Shown here one piece after another: positions 15,790 to 23,514 of a stretch of DNA of 40,728 nucleotides. This stretch comes from Microvirga sp. Mcv34. Its GTDB lineage: Bacteria; Pseudomonadota; Alphaproteobacteria; Rhizobiales; Beijerinckiaceae. The stretch is from contig NZ_JALJRK010000047.1 in NCBI RefSeq assembly GCF_024519725.1, forward strand, positions 1 to 40,728, in the 5' to 3' direction. The position numbers were made by a program, and so were the translations under genes. The notes under the pieces were generated by a model. It saw only the letters and a program-made list of their open reading frames with translations, searched no databases and was not told the DNA's origin. Position 1 is the stretch's first letter. The number at the start of each line of letters is the position of its first letter.

Positions 15790-16409
15790 CAATGGGAGTG
15801 TGGCAGAGCCATGTCGGCCAGACGAACCTCGGCGGCCATGAGACCCTTGGATCCGTCGCCGAATCGGACGAACACGCGCTCACCCGGTTTGAGTTCGGCA
15901 ATGCCGTAACGGCGCAGAGTTTCCATATGGACGAAGATGTCCGGCTTGCCCTCTCCCTGGGTCAGGAAGCCGAAGCCGCGCAGGCGGTTGAACCACTTCA
16001 CGACCGCAGGCTCCAACCCGCTGGTCGGCACCACCTGGACATGGGTGCGCGGCAGCGGAAGCTCGGAAGGATGCAGGGCGGTGGATTCGTCCAGCGACAG
16101 GATGCGGAAGGCCTGGAGCCCGCGCGGGCGCTGAACCGCCTCGACGACGATCCGGGCCCCCTCATTGGCCGCCTGGTAGCCGTCCCGGCGCAGGCAGGTC
16201 ACATGGAGCAGAACATCGGGCATGCCGTTGTCGGGAACGATGAAGCCGAAGCCCTTGGCGACGTCGAACCATTTGATTCGGCCGCTGACCTGGACGAGCT
16301 CGAGAGCGCCCTCTTCCGAGACGGGCTGAGCGACCTCGCGGTGGCCCTGATCTAAAGGGGAATTCTCCTCGCGGAGACTGAAAGAATTGGAGCCGTAATC
16401 GCCAGTCAT
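15789..16409 (-). CDS. Tandem cold-shock-domain protein (two CSDs)
   Basis: This 206-residue protein carries two nucleic-acid-binding cold-shock domains. CSD1 (about 42-105) contains GRIKWFDVAKGFGFIVPD and DVLLHVTCLRRDG; CSD2 (about 135-200) contains AVVKWFNRLRGFGFLTQG and DIFVHMETLRRYG. Both keep the RNP1 (KGFGFI-like) and RNP2 (VFVH-like) aromatic residues. The first ~40 residues are polar and disordered. The ATG at 16409 was chosen because upstream sequence in the frame is unlike the family; GGGTA gives a modest site. About 127 bases of AT-richer leader precede it, as is common for cold-shock mRNAs. It is likely an RNA chaperone. Confidence 0.92.
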   Translation of the reverse strand: MTGDYGSNSFSLREENSPLDQGHREVAQPVSEEGALELVQVSGRIKWFDVAKGFGFIVPDNGMPDVLLHVTCLRRDGYQAANEGARIVVEAVQRPRGLQAFRILSLDESTALHPSELPLPRTHVQVVPTSGLEPAVVKWFNRLRGFGFLTQGEGKPDIFVHMETLRRYGIAELKPGERVFVRFGDGSKGLMAAEVRLADMALPHSH

Positions 16410-16536
16410 GAAAATACCCAAACTCGAATCATGAACCCGATTCTTAATAAGAGGATAACATCGTCCTGAATCAGGGGAAGCCAGAAACGCGCATCGAAGC
16501 GCGATGAAATTTTCGGCAGTCTTCATGTTCTTGAAA

Positions 16537-17292
16537 TTACGATACAAACTCTGAGAAGACGGCGCCGATTTCCGCATTGATCACCAGATCGGCAACCTCG
16601 TCGAGGGGTGTAGGCTCCCGATTGATGATCACCAGACGGGCCCCGTTCTCCTTGGCGAAGGCCGGAAAAGCCGCCGCCGGATAAACCACGAGGGAGGAGC
16701 CCGCGACCAGGAAGAGGTCGCATGACGCCGTCAGTCGCTGCGCCTGGCGCATGGGCCCCTCCGGCATGGTCTGGCCGAAGGAAATGGTCGCCGATTTGAG
16801 AATGCCGCCGCAGATCCGGCATACGGGCGGCTCCCCGTCCGCCTCGAAGCACCGCCTCACCCAGTCGAGCTCATGGCGCCGCCCGCAAGACAGGCACTTG
16901 GCATAGGTGCCGTTGCCGTGCAGTTCGATGACCTGGTCCTCTCCGAGGCCCGATTCCTGGTGCAGGCCATCGATGTTCTGGGTGATCACGGCCGGCATCC
17001 TGCCGATGGCAACGAGGGATGCGAAACCGAGATGCCCCAGGCTCGGACGTGCGCCCCGATAAAGGTCGTCCATGGCGAATTTCCGTCGCCATGCCTCGCG
17101 GCGAGCTTCCGCACTCTGCTGGAAAAGATCGAACGAAATCGGCTTGTGCCGCATCCAGGGACTGCCCGGAGACCGGAAATCGGGAATGCCGCTCTCCGTC
17201 GAAATGCCCGCCCCCGTGAAGCCGGCGATCACGCGGGCGTCTTGAATCATGCCCCGTAATGTGGCGATTGATGCGGCGAGGCTCTCGGTCAT
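16537..17292 (-). CDS. SIR2-family NAD-dependent protein deacylase
   Basis: A 251-residue sirtuin. GFTGAGISTESGIPDFRSP (about 24-42) binds NAD; TQNIDGLHQESG and ELHGN supply the catalytic His; CLSCG and CRICGG supply the four zinc cysteines; GSSLVVYPAA and INREPTPLD complete the Rossmann fold. The enzyme removes acyl groups from lysines using NAD, giving nicotinamide and O-acyl-ADP-ribose. The Ala-Tyr-Arg pattern of desuccinylases (CobB type) is not evident, so classic deacetylase is the default reading. The start at 17292 fits the family; the upstream site is weak. It is divergent from the DUF1624 gene with about 45 bases between. Confidence 0.93.
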   Translation of the reverse strand: MTESLAASIATLRGMIQDARVIAGFTGAGISTESGIPDFRSPGSPWMRHKPISFDLFQQSAEARREAWRRKFAMDDLYRGARPSLGHLGFASLVAIGRMPAVITQNIDGLHQESGLGEDQVIELHGNGTYAKCLSCGRRHELDWVRRCFEADGEPPVCRICGGILKSATISFGQTMPEGPMRQAQRLTASCDLFLVAGSSLVVYPAAAFPAFAKENGARLVIINREPTPLDEVADLVINAEIGAVFSEFVS

Positions 17293-17337
17293 GTCACTCA
17301 CATAAGGCCGACAGGCTGTGAGGGAATGCCTTTGCCC

Positions 17338-18312
17338 ATGAGACAGACCGACTTGACCTCCACCTCCCCCAAGGCCCGCACCGCCGCGTCGCAACGATGG
17401 GATGCCATCGACGTTGCCCGCGGCCTCGCGATCGCCGCGATGATCGTCTATCATTTCAGCTGGGACCTGAGCTTCCTGCAGCTGATCGGGACGAACATCC
17501 TCCAGGTCCCGGCCTGGCGCTGGTTCGCACGCGGGATCGCCGGCTCGTTCCTGATGCTGGCGGGGTTTGGCTTGGCCTTGGCCCATGTCCAGGGTTTCCG
17601 GCGGATCCCGTTCCTGAAGCGTCTCTTGAGGGTCGGCGGCGCCGCTTTGGCGGTGACCCTGGGGACTTATTTCGCCTTTCCCGAAAGCTACATCTTCTTC
17701 GGCATCCTTCACTGCATCGCCGTCTCGAGCGTGCTGGCCCTGCCCTTCCTGCGCCTGCCCCCTGGCCTGACTCTGGTCGCCGCCGCCTTCTTTCTGGTCG
17801 GCCCCTGGCTCTTCACGAGCCCTGCCCTCGACGCGCCCTGGCTCGACTGGCTGGGCCTCGGCGCGGCTGAACCGGTGACGAACGATTACGTGCCGATCTT
17901 TCCCTGGTTCGGTCTTGTGCTGATCGGCGTTGCGGCCGGGACGTGGCTCCTGCCTCAGGGGGAGGCGCTCGGCCTGGCGCGATGGCGCGCCGGTAATCCG
18001 ATCTTCACGCTCCTGATCTGGGCCGGGCGCAAGAGCCTGCCGATCTACCTGACGCACCAGATCGTCCTGCTCGGGGTCCTCTACGGCGTCGCCCAGATCG
18101 TGGGGCCGTCCCCGTCGGCGGCCTGCCGGCAGATCTGCCTGATGCAGAACGGAGACCCTGCCCTCTGCCCGTCGGTCTGCTCCTGCATCCTGCAACAGGT
18201 CCCGGAGCGCGGACTCTGGCAAAGGCTCCTCGCCAACAAGGCCGCCGCGGAGGACAACATGCGGATCTCGCGGGCGGCACAGCAATGCATGCGCCAGAGC
18301 CCACCCTCGTAG
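17338..18312 (+). CDS. DUF1624/HGSNAT-like integral membrane protein
   Basis: A polytopic membrane protein whose first part, AIDVARGLAIAAMIVYHFSWDL, is the hallmark of the DUF1624 family, related to heparan-alpha-glucosaminide N-acetyltransferase. Seven to eight hydrophobic helices follow, then a soluble tail of about 65 residues containing six cysteines (ACRQICLMQNGDPALCPSVC...). The family probably transfers acyl groups across the inner membrane; the acceptor is unknown. The ATG at 17338 has GAGGG about 12 bases upstream; the in-frame ATG at 17326 is too close to that site. The first 15 residues are polar. Confidence 0.88.
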   Translation: MRQTDLTSTSPKARTAASQRWDAIDVARGLAIAAMIVYHFSWDLSFLQLIGTNILQVPAWRWFARGIAGSFLMLAGFGLALAHVQGFRRIPFLKRLLRVGGAALAVTLGTYFAFPESYIFFGILHCIAVSSVLALPFLRLPPGLTLVAAAFFLVGPWLFTSPALDAPWLDWLGLGAAEPVTNDYVPIFPWFGLVLIGVAAGTWLLPQGEALGLARWRAGNPIFTLLIWAGRKSLPIYLTHQIVLLGVLYGVAQIVGPSPSAACRQICLMQNGDPALCPSVCSCILQQVPERGLWQRLLANKAAAEDNMRISRAAQQCMRQSPPS

Positions 18313-18330
18313 AGGCGTCCTCCCGCATGT

Positions 18331-18373
18331 CATGGCCGTCCCCGGACTTGATCCGGGGATCAGGCCCGGCCAT
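18331..18373. repeat. REP-like nested palindrome (ATGGCCG/CCCCGGA type)
   Basis: The inner perfect stem CCCCGGA/TCCGGGG (18340-18346 with 18352-18358, loop CTTGA) is nested within ATGGCCG and CGGCCAT (18332-18338 with 18367-18373). It belongs to the same look of intergenic repeat as those at 26473, 35295 and 40631. It lies between the convergent DUF1624 and ureohydrolase genes. Confidence 0.75.
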
Positions 18374-18468
18374 CTCGCTTCCGTGAGGCGCTGTGCTCTT
18401 CCAATCGAGATCACCTTCACAAGGTCGGTGACGACGTGGTGCGTGGTTGGGTGGACAAAAGGTGAGGG

Positions 18469-19509
18469 CTAAACCACGTTCAGCCGCGTCTCCTTCGCGG
18501 CGCGCTCCACCCTCGCTTCCGCCAGAAGGCAGAGGAGTTCGAACGCGATGGACGCTCCCACCAGCGCGGTGCCACCGGATTGATCCAGCGGCGGAGACAC
18601 TTCGACCATGTCGGCGCCCACCAGATTCAGGTGCCGGAAGCCGCGGACGAGCTGCAGCGCCTCACGGCTGGTGAAGCCGCCGATCTCCGGCGTCCCGGTG
18701 CCGGGCGCGAAGGCGGGATCGATGGAATCGATGTCGAAAGTGAAATAGGTCGGGTCCATCCCGACGATCCGCCGCGCTTCGGCGATCGCATAGGGAATGC
18801 CCTTCTCCGCCACCTCCTCCATGTCGATGATGCGGATCCCCTGTTCGAGCGCCCATTCGCGCTCGTCGGCGGCATACATGTGGCCCCGGATCCCGATCTG
18901 AACCATTCGCTTGGGATCGAGCACGCCGTCCTCGATGGCCCGGCGGAAGGGCGTTCCGTGGGTGAGCTTCTGGCCGCCGAAATAGGTGTCGCCCGTGTCG
19001 CTGTGCGCGTCCACATGGATCATTCCCACGGGGCCGCTCTTGGCGGCGAGCGCCCGCAGGATCGGATACGAGATGATATGGTCGCCGCCGATGGAGAGCG
19101 GCGTCACGCCGCCCTGATAGAGATAGGACACCTCCGCCTCGATGCGCCGAAGCGTATCCTGCACGTCGACGGGATTAACCGGAACATCGCCCACATCCGC
19201 GCAGGCGCAGAGATCGTAGGGCGCGACCAGGGTTCCGTAATTGACCAGGCGCATGAGCGAGGACGCCTCGCGCACCTGGCGCGGGCCGAGGCGGGTTCCG
19301 GGACGGTTGGTGGTGGCGCCGTCGAACGGAATGCCGAGGATGGCGATGTCGATCTCATCGGGCGCATGCGTGGGGGCGAGATAGGGCAGCCGCATGAAGG
19401 TCGAGATGCCGGCGAAGCGCGGCACCACCATCCCGGACAACGGCTGATAATTCTCCAGCCGCTGCTCCCGGCTCGCAGGCTCACTCATCTTCTTGAGGTT
19501 CTGTGCCAT
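18469..19509 (-). CDS. Ureohydrolase (agmatinase/arginase family)
   Basis: A 346-residue manganese-type ureohydrolase releasing urea from a guanidino compound. Metal ligands are complete: GGDHI, DAHSDTG and DIDSIDP. NRPGTRLGPRQVR is the family N-terminal motif. YFGGQKLTHGTPFRRAIEDG resembles guanidinobutyrase and guanidinopropionase more than classic agmatinase, while FAPGTGTPEIGG is common to all. The gene lies 20 bases after ornithine aminotransferase and shares its strand with an Lrp-type regulator, which would favour an arginine-to-ornithine role. Substrate is therefore undecided between arginine, agmatine and guanidinobutyrate. The ATG at 19509 fits; an upstream ATG (MQREIPL) at about 19530 would add seven residues. 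Confidence 0.9.
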   Translation of the reverse strand: MAQNLKKMSEPASREQRLENYQPLSGMVVPRFAGISTFMRLPYLAPTHAPDEIDIAILGIPFDGATTNRPGTRLGPRQVREASSLMRLVNYGTLVAPYDLCACADVGDVPVNPVDVQDTLRRIEAEVSYLYQGGVTPLSIGGDHIISYPILRALAAKSGPVGMIHVDAHSDTGDTYFGGQKLTHGTPFRRAIEDGVLDPKRMVQIGIRGHMYAADEREWALEQGIRIIDMEEVAEKGIPYAIAEARRIVGMDPTYFTFDIDSIDPAFAPGTGTPEIGGFTSREALQLVRGFRHLNLVGADMVEVSPPLDQSGGTALVGASIAFELLCLLAEARVERAAKETRLNVV

Positions 19510-19529
19510 CAATGGAATTTCCCTCTGCA

Positions 19530-20729
19530 TCAATGAACGGCGCGGGCGAAAACCCGCTCGATGCGCTCCATCCCCCAGTCGATCTCGTCCCGGGTGATGG
19601 TGAGAGGCGGCGCGAAGCGCAGCACCGTCCCGTGGGTATCCTTCGAGAGGACGCCGTTCTCGAGCAGCGCGTCGCAGACCGCGCGGGCGGAAACCACGTT
19701 CGCATCCACCTCGACGCCGACCCACAGGCCGCGGCCGCGCACCTCCTTCACGATATTGCTGCGCATGGCGCGCAGGCGGTCCTGCAGGTAGCCGCCCATC
19801 TCCGCGCTGCGATCGACGAGGTGCTCCTCCTCGATCACCGCGAGCGCCTCCAGGCCGATCCTCGCCGCGAGGGCATTGCCGCCGAACGTGGAACCATGAG
19901 AGCCGGGATTGAAGACATTCATGACTTCTTGCGTCGCCACGAAGGCCGAGACCGGATAGACGCCGCCGCCCAGGGCCTTGCCGAGGATCAGCCCGTCCGG
20001 CTTGATGTTCTCGTGCTGATGGGCGAACCAGCGGCCGGTGCGGCCGAGGCCCGACTGCACCTCGTCGAGGATCAGCAGCACGTTGTGCCTGTCGCAGAGG
20101 GCGCGCAGGTCCCTCAGGTATCCCTCGGGCGGCACGACGATACCCGCCTCACCCTGGATCGGCTCGATCAGGATGGCGCAGGTATTGGGCGTGATCGCAC
20201 GCTCGACCGCATCGGCATCGCCGAACGGCACGAGCTTGAAGCCCCCCGCGAAGGGACCGAAGCCCTCGCGATACGATTCATCCGACGAGAATCCCACGAT
20301 GGTGGTCGTGCGGCCATGAAAGTTGTTGTTCGCGACGATGATCTCCGCCTGATCCTTCGCGATTCCCTTCCGGTTATAGCCCCAGCGCCGGGCGGCCTTG
20401 ATGGCGGTTTCGACGGCTTCCGCTCCCGTGTTCATGGGAAGCGCCATGTCGAGGCCGGTGATCTGGACGAGGCGCTCCAGGAAGGGGCCGAGCAGTTCCG
20501 TGTGATAGGCGCGGCTGGTGACGGCGAGTTTCGAGGCCTGCTCCATCATCGCCTTCAGGATGCGCGGATGGCCGTGGCCCAGGCTGACGGCCGAATACGC
20601 GCTCATCATGTCCAGGTAGCGCCGGCCTTCCGTGTCTGTGGCCCAGACGCCCTTCGCCTCCTTCAGGACGACAGGCAGGGGATCGTAATTGGCAGCCGTG
20701 ACCGATCGTTCGAGAGCTATGAAATCCAT
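19530..20729 (-). CDS. rocD: Ornithine aminotransferase
   Basis: A 399-residue class III PLP-dependent aminotransferase converting ornithine plus 2-oxoglutarate to glutamate-5-semialdehyde plus glutamate. Features are YLDMMSAYSAVSLGHGHP, GAEAVETAIKAARRWGY, FHGRTTTIVGFSSD, the LDEVQSGLGRTG cofactor aspartate segment, and the PLP lysine in ILGKALGGGVYPVSA. These match ornithine transaminases rather than acetylornithine ones, notably YDPLPVVL and MNTGAEAVETA. The start at 20729 has GGAGG five bases upstream. It heads the pair with the ureohydrolase and follows the Lrp-type gene, giving a catabolic unit that feeds arginine carbon to glutamate or proline. Confidence 0.94.
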   Translation of the reverse strand: MDFIALERSVTAANYDPLPVVLKEAKGVWATDTEGRRYLDMMSAYSAVSLGHGHPRILKAMMEQASKLAVTSRAYHTELLGPFLERLVQITGLDMALPMNTGAEAVETAIKAARRWGYNRKGIAKDQAEIIVANNNFHGRTTTIVGFSSDESYREGFGPFAGGFKLVPFGDADAVERAITPNTCAILIEPIQGEAGIVVPPEGYLRDLRALCDRHNVLLILDEVQSGLGRTGRWFAHQHENIKPDGLILGKALGGGVYPVSAFVATQEVMNVFNPGSHGSTFGGNALAARIGLEALAVIEEEHLVDRSAEMGGYLQDRLRAMRSNIVKEVRGRGLWVGVEVDANVVSARAVCDALLENGVLSKDTHGTVLRFAPPLTITRDEIDWGMERIERVFARAVH

Positions 20730-20828
20730 GGGTTCCTCCATGGATAAGCTTATGAGCTTCACTCCTCGATCGAGGCTGAATTCCCGTGCACCCACAGCCG
20801 TTTCTGTCGTAGGGCAAGGTGCCCGCGC

Positions 20829-21344
20829 TCAATCCTGGCGGTCGGTCACCGGATAGCCCTCGAATTCCTTGAGGGTTTTGAGCACGAAGGTGGTGTGGAT
20901 GCGGCCGATTCCGAACCCCGGATCTGCCAGGTAGGCCTCGGTCAGAGCCTCATAAGCGGCCAGCGTCGGAGCCACGATTCGGGCGACATAATCATACTCG
21001 CCGTTGACGACCTGGAGTTCGATCACAGCAGGATTGGCTGTCAGTGCTCGTTCCAGACGCTGCCGGGTTCCGGTGGAGGGATCGCGCATGCTGATCCCGG
21101 CCAGCGCAATGATGTCATGCCCGAGCGCGGACGGCTCGATCAGAGCCGTATAGCCACGGATGACGCCCTTCTGTTCGAGGCGCCTCACGCGTTCGAGGCA
21201 GGGACGCGCCGACAGCCCGACCCGCTCCGACAGAGCCTGGTAGGTGATGCGCCCATGGTCGCGCAGGGCATCGAGGATCATCAGGTCGATCCGGTCGAGG
21301 GAAGGTTTGACGCTGCGACTCAGCAGCTTCGAAGGCGGCTTCAT
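20829..21344 (-). CDS. Lrp/AsnC family transcriptional regulator
   Basis: A 171-residue regulator with an N-terminal winged helix (LDRIDLMILDALRDHGRITY, then ALSERVGLSARPCLERVRRL) and a C-terminal RAM ligand-binding domain (IIALAGISMRD, VIELQVVNGEYDYVARI, GIGRIHTTFVLKTLKE). Such proteins bind amino acids as octamers and control nearby catabolic genes. It is transcribed in the same direction as ornithine aminotransferase 100 bases downstream, so it is the obvious candidate regulator of that pair, with arginine or ornithine as possible effector. It has a short N-terminal tail before the HTH. The start ATG at 21344 has a weak Shine-Dalgarno. Confidence 0.93.
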   Translation of the reverse strand: MKPPSKLLSRSVKPSLDRIDLMILDALRDHGRITYQALSERVGLSARPCLERVRRLEQKGVIRGYTALIEPSALGHDIIALAGISMRDPSTGTRQRLERALTANPAVIELQVVNGEYDYVARIVAPTLAAYEALTEAYLADPGFGIGRIHTTFVLKTLKEFEGYPVTDRQD

Positions 21345-21653
21345 GGTTCGGCTCGCACAGGGCCCCCGAGAACGGCACGGGCCGACGACAGATCGTCAGG
21401 TCTCTAACCTACGAAGCATGAGCGTTGCAATTCCACATAAGGAATGAGGCAGCGCCACAACCGGCTGCTGCACCCACCAGGGTTCGTCAGTCGGAAGTTG
21501 AACGTTCTTCACAATCAGGCCACAATGTATGGATACTATATTGCACAATAGACACCTGATCGTGTTCATTTTTCACAGCTCTATATCGTTTCATTGTTGA
21601 AGAGCCTTGAAGCTTGAGTATAACTCTACGTCACTTTTTGAGGGCCAAGATCA
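21345..21653. other. AT-rich divergent spacer between the Lrp-type and ACP genes
   Basis: The spacer drops well below the genome GC content, especially 21500-21645. It should hold the promoters of both flanking genes. I note TATTGCACAATA (about 21539-21550), with TATTG/CAATA arms, as a candidate operator. No open frame here looks coding. Confidence 0.5.
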
Positions 21654-21938
21654 GTGAATCTTCTTTCGGAGACGGATGTCGCCGACAGCATTTCGGCGCT
21701 TTGCAGATCCCTTAGCGAGAATTGCAGAAGTACAGTCGGCATGGATATGTCACTGACTCACTCTCTCGGCTTCGACTCGCTCAAGCTGATGCAGTTCTTT
21801 GCTGGAGTTGAGGAGATGTATCCCGACGCGGCTTTGGAGGACTGGTTCATCGAACACAGCACGGACGGCCGCGACACGCTTCGCAGCGCCGTTTCTTACC
21901 TCGTACGATTTCTGCCGCCGCAGACCGCAAGAGGTTGA
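21654..21938 (+). CDS. Free-standing acyl carrier protein
   Basis: A 94-residue carrier protein starting at a GTG (21654) with AGGG about 8-10 bases upstream. The phosphopantetheine site is LGFDSLKLMQFF (Ser about residue 43), preceded by a first helix and followed by an unusual acidic/aromatic helix (PDAALEDWFIEHSTDG). The FDSL context is divergent from housekeeping AcpP (DSLD). There is no neighbouring synthase, ligase or transferase. GC content is lower than that of its neighbours, in line with the AT-rich upstream region, so it may be laterally acquired. It could load a fatty acyl or an amino acid; sequence alone cannot tell. Confidence 0.82.
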   Translation: MNLLSETDVADSISALCRSLSENCRSTVGMDMSLTHSLGFDSLKLMQFFAGVEEMYPDAALEDWFIEHSTDGRDTLRSAVSYLVRFLPPQTARG

Positions 21939-22028
21939 AACCCGCCTCCCCCTTTGCCAACTAGTACCGGCCTGTCGTCAGCGCCATGAGGGCAGTTGCT
22001 GTTTCACGTCGGGATTGGAGGTGCTGTT

Positions 22029-22652
22029 GTGCTGCGGGATTATATGACCGATCTTCCTCTGGTCGCCATTCTGCGTGGCCTGAAGCCCGAAAATGCCGAG
22101 GCTGTCGGCTTCGCGCTGGTCGAGGCCGGCTTTCGGATCATCGAGGTACCTCTCAACTCGCCCGAGCCCTTCCGCAGCATCGAGATCCTGGCCAAGACCA
22201 TGCCGAAGGACGTGCTTGTCGGTGCGGGAACTGTCCTGGAGCCGGAGCAGGTGGTGGGCGTCCATGATGTGGGTGGCAAGCTCATCGTCATGCCCCATGC
22301 GGACTTGGACGTGATCCGGTCCGCCAAGACGAACCGCCTCCTCTGCACCCCCGGCGTCGCGACTCCGACCGAGGCTTTCGCGGCCCTCAAGGCCGGGGCG
22401 GACGCCATCAAGATTTTTCCGGCCGAAGCTATTCCCCCTGGCGTCGTAAAGGCCTGGCGGGCCGTTCTGCCGAAGGACGCGCTCGTCCTGCCGGTCGGCG
22501 GCATCAAGCCTGACAACATGAAGCCTTATGTGGATGCAGGCGCCAACGGCTTCGGTCTCGGATCGGCCCTCTTCACGCCTGCGATGAGTGTCGAGGACAT
22601 CGGGCGTAATGCCCGCGATTTCGCGCAGTCCTGGCGAAACCTGACGGCCTGA
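22029..22652 (+). CDS. dgoA: 2-dehydro-3-deoxy-6-phosphogalactonate aldolase
   Basis: A 207-residue class I aldolase of the KDPG/KDPGal family, splitting 2-keto-3-deoxy-6-phosphogalactonate into pyruvate and glyceraldehyde-3-phosphate (De Ley-Doudoroff galactose pathway). PLVAILRGLKPENA, the catalytic Glu in RIIEVPLNSP, VGAGTVL, PGVATPTEAFAAL and the Schiff-base Lys in AIKIFPAEAIPP match DgoA better than Eda. The GTG start at 22029 has a perfect GGAGG seven bases upstream; a longer frame to 21996 lacks a site. No dgoK or dgoD lies nearby, so it is unlinked from the rest of the pathway in this window. Confidence 0.92.
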   Translation: MLRDYMTDLPLVAILRGLKPENAEAVGFALVEAGFRIIEVPLNSPEPFRSIEILAKTMPKDVLVGAGTVLEPEQVVGVHDVGGKLIVMPHADLDVIRSAKTNRLLCTPGVATPTEAFAALKAGADAIKIFPAEAIPPGVVKAWRAVLPKDALVLPVGGIKPDNMKPYVDAGANGFGLGSALFTPAMSVEDIGRNARDFAQSWRNLTA

Positions 22653-22687
22653 TCCGCAAACTCTGTTCGTTCTGAATGACCTGAGCA

Positions 22688-22712
22688 GGAACCCCTGGGA
22701 GCGAAAGCCGTT
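22688..22712 (+). promoter_or_regulatory. EcfG-type general-stress promoter
   Basis: GGAAC (22688-22692), 16 bases, then CGTT (22709-22712) exactly fits the alphaproteobacterial sigma-EcfG consensus GGAAC-N16/17-CGTT. Transcription would begin near 22720, about 26 bases before the secreted-protein start. Confidence 0.7.
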
Positions 22713-22745
22713 CTCAGGGAGAAATGCTTGTTCAAGGAATTCACG

Positions 22746-23000
22746 ATGAAGAAGACGGTACTGATTCTTGCGGCTTCGCTTCTCAGCACGGCCGCCTTCG
22801 CCCAGGACACCACCACGACCATCAAGAAGGAACAGGGCATTCTGGGCAGCCAGACGACGATCGAGCGCAAGACGGAGCCGAGCACGACGTCCTCCACCTC
22901 GGTCACCACGAGCACGGGTTCAGTGGGCTGCACCACGGAAACCAAGCAGAAGACGGACGAGTTCGGCGACACGACCACCAAGAAGAAGACCGAGTGCTGA
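22746..23000 (+). CDS. Small Thr/Lys-rich secreted protein, 84 aa
   Basis: The ATG at 22746 has AAGGA eight to nine bases upstream. The signal peptide is MKKTVLILAASLLSTAAFA, cleaved before QD. The mature 65-residue chain is very rich in Thr and Lys (DTTTTIKKEQG, TTSSTSVTTSTGSVG, TTTKKKTEC) with two cysteines, the last residue being Cys, so one disulfide could form. It is probably disordered in the periplasm. An EcfG-type promoter lies in front and an intrinsic terminator behind, so it is a single-gene stress transcript. No known family recognised. Confidence 0.8.
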   Translation: MKKTVLILAASLLSTAAFAQDTTTTIKKEQGILGSQTTIERKTEPSTTSSTSVTTSTGSVGCTTETKQKTDEFGDTTTKKKTEC

Positions 23001-23025
23001 TCGGGTTCTTGTCTTCGCCAATCCG

Positions 23026-23055
23026 GGCCCGGCCTCGTGCCGGGCCTTTCCTTTT
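23026..23055 (+). terminator. Intrinsic terminator after the secreted-protein gene
   Basis: Perfect 8-bp stem GGCCCGGC/GCCGGGCC with loop CTCGT, followed by TTTCCTTTT, 25 bases after the stop codon. It also faces the convergent DUF6894 gene. Confidence 0.88.
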
Positions 23056-23063
23056 CGACCGCC

Positions 23064-23297
23064 TCAGCGGCGGCGTCCGCCCTGCCCGCTGCGGAAAAAC
23101 GGGACAGTCAGGAGGCGCCGACCGGTCTCGTCGGTGATCTCGAGTTCGATATTGCCCGCGTCGGCCAGCTCGTCCCGTAATTCCTCGACGGTGGCCAGGG
23201 CCTCGGCCCGAGCGGCCTCGAGATCGGGGAGTTCAATCCCCTCATCGTCTTCATCGACGTCGTAGCCGTCTCGGATGTTGAAGAAATAGCGGGGCAT
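23064..23297 (-). CDS. DUF6894 family protein, 77 aa
   Basis: MPRYFFNIRDGYDVDEDDEG at the start, the Glu/Ala-rich helix LPDLEAARAEALATVEEL, and IELEITDETGRRLLTVPF are the family signature. These small soluble proteins are abundant in Methylobacteriaceae and Bradyrhizobium, often in many copies, and have no known function. The start is the ATG at 23297; the longer open frame upstream is unlike the family. The C-terminus ends in a short Gly/Arg tail (SGQGGRRR). It is divergent from the secreted protein at 23515. Confidence 0.88.
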   Translation of the reverse strand: MPRYFFNIRDGYDVDEDDEGIELPDLEAARAEALATVEELRDELADAGNIELEITDETGRRLLTVPFFRSGQGGRRR

Positions 23298-23514
23298 GGG
23301 GATCAAGCTTCGGATGGATGTTTGGCGGGAAGAACGCCCTTGCGGGCGGCAGGTTCGATCAGGCACCTGCATTTTCCTATACACGTCTTTTCCGGAAATG
23401 ATGACGCCTATCGCAAGGGTGCCGCACACCCGCTCGTTCCATGGAGCTTTTTTCATGAGCGCGCGTTGATTGGCACGCCAAGGGTAATAGCGGGTCAACC
23501 GTTACAGGCATGTC

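Noticed and set aside
22029..22652. Entner-Doudoroff KDPG aldolase (eda)
   Set aside because: The motif set (PLVAILRGLKPENA, PGVATPTEAFAAL, IFPAEAIPP) fits DgoA better, and no edd or zwf gene is next to it; the distinction is by eye only.
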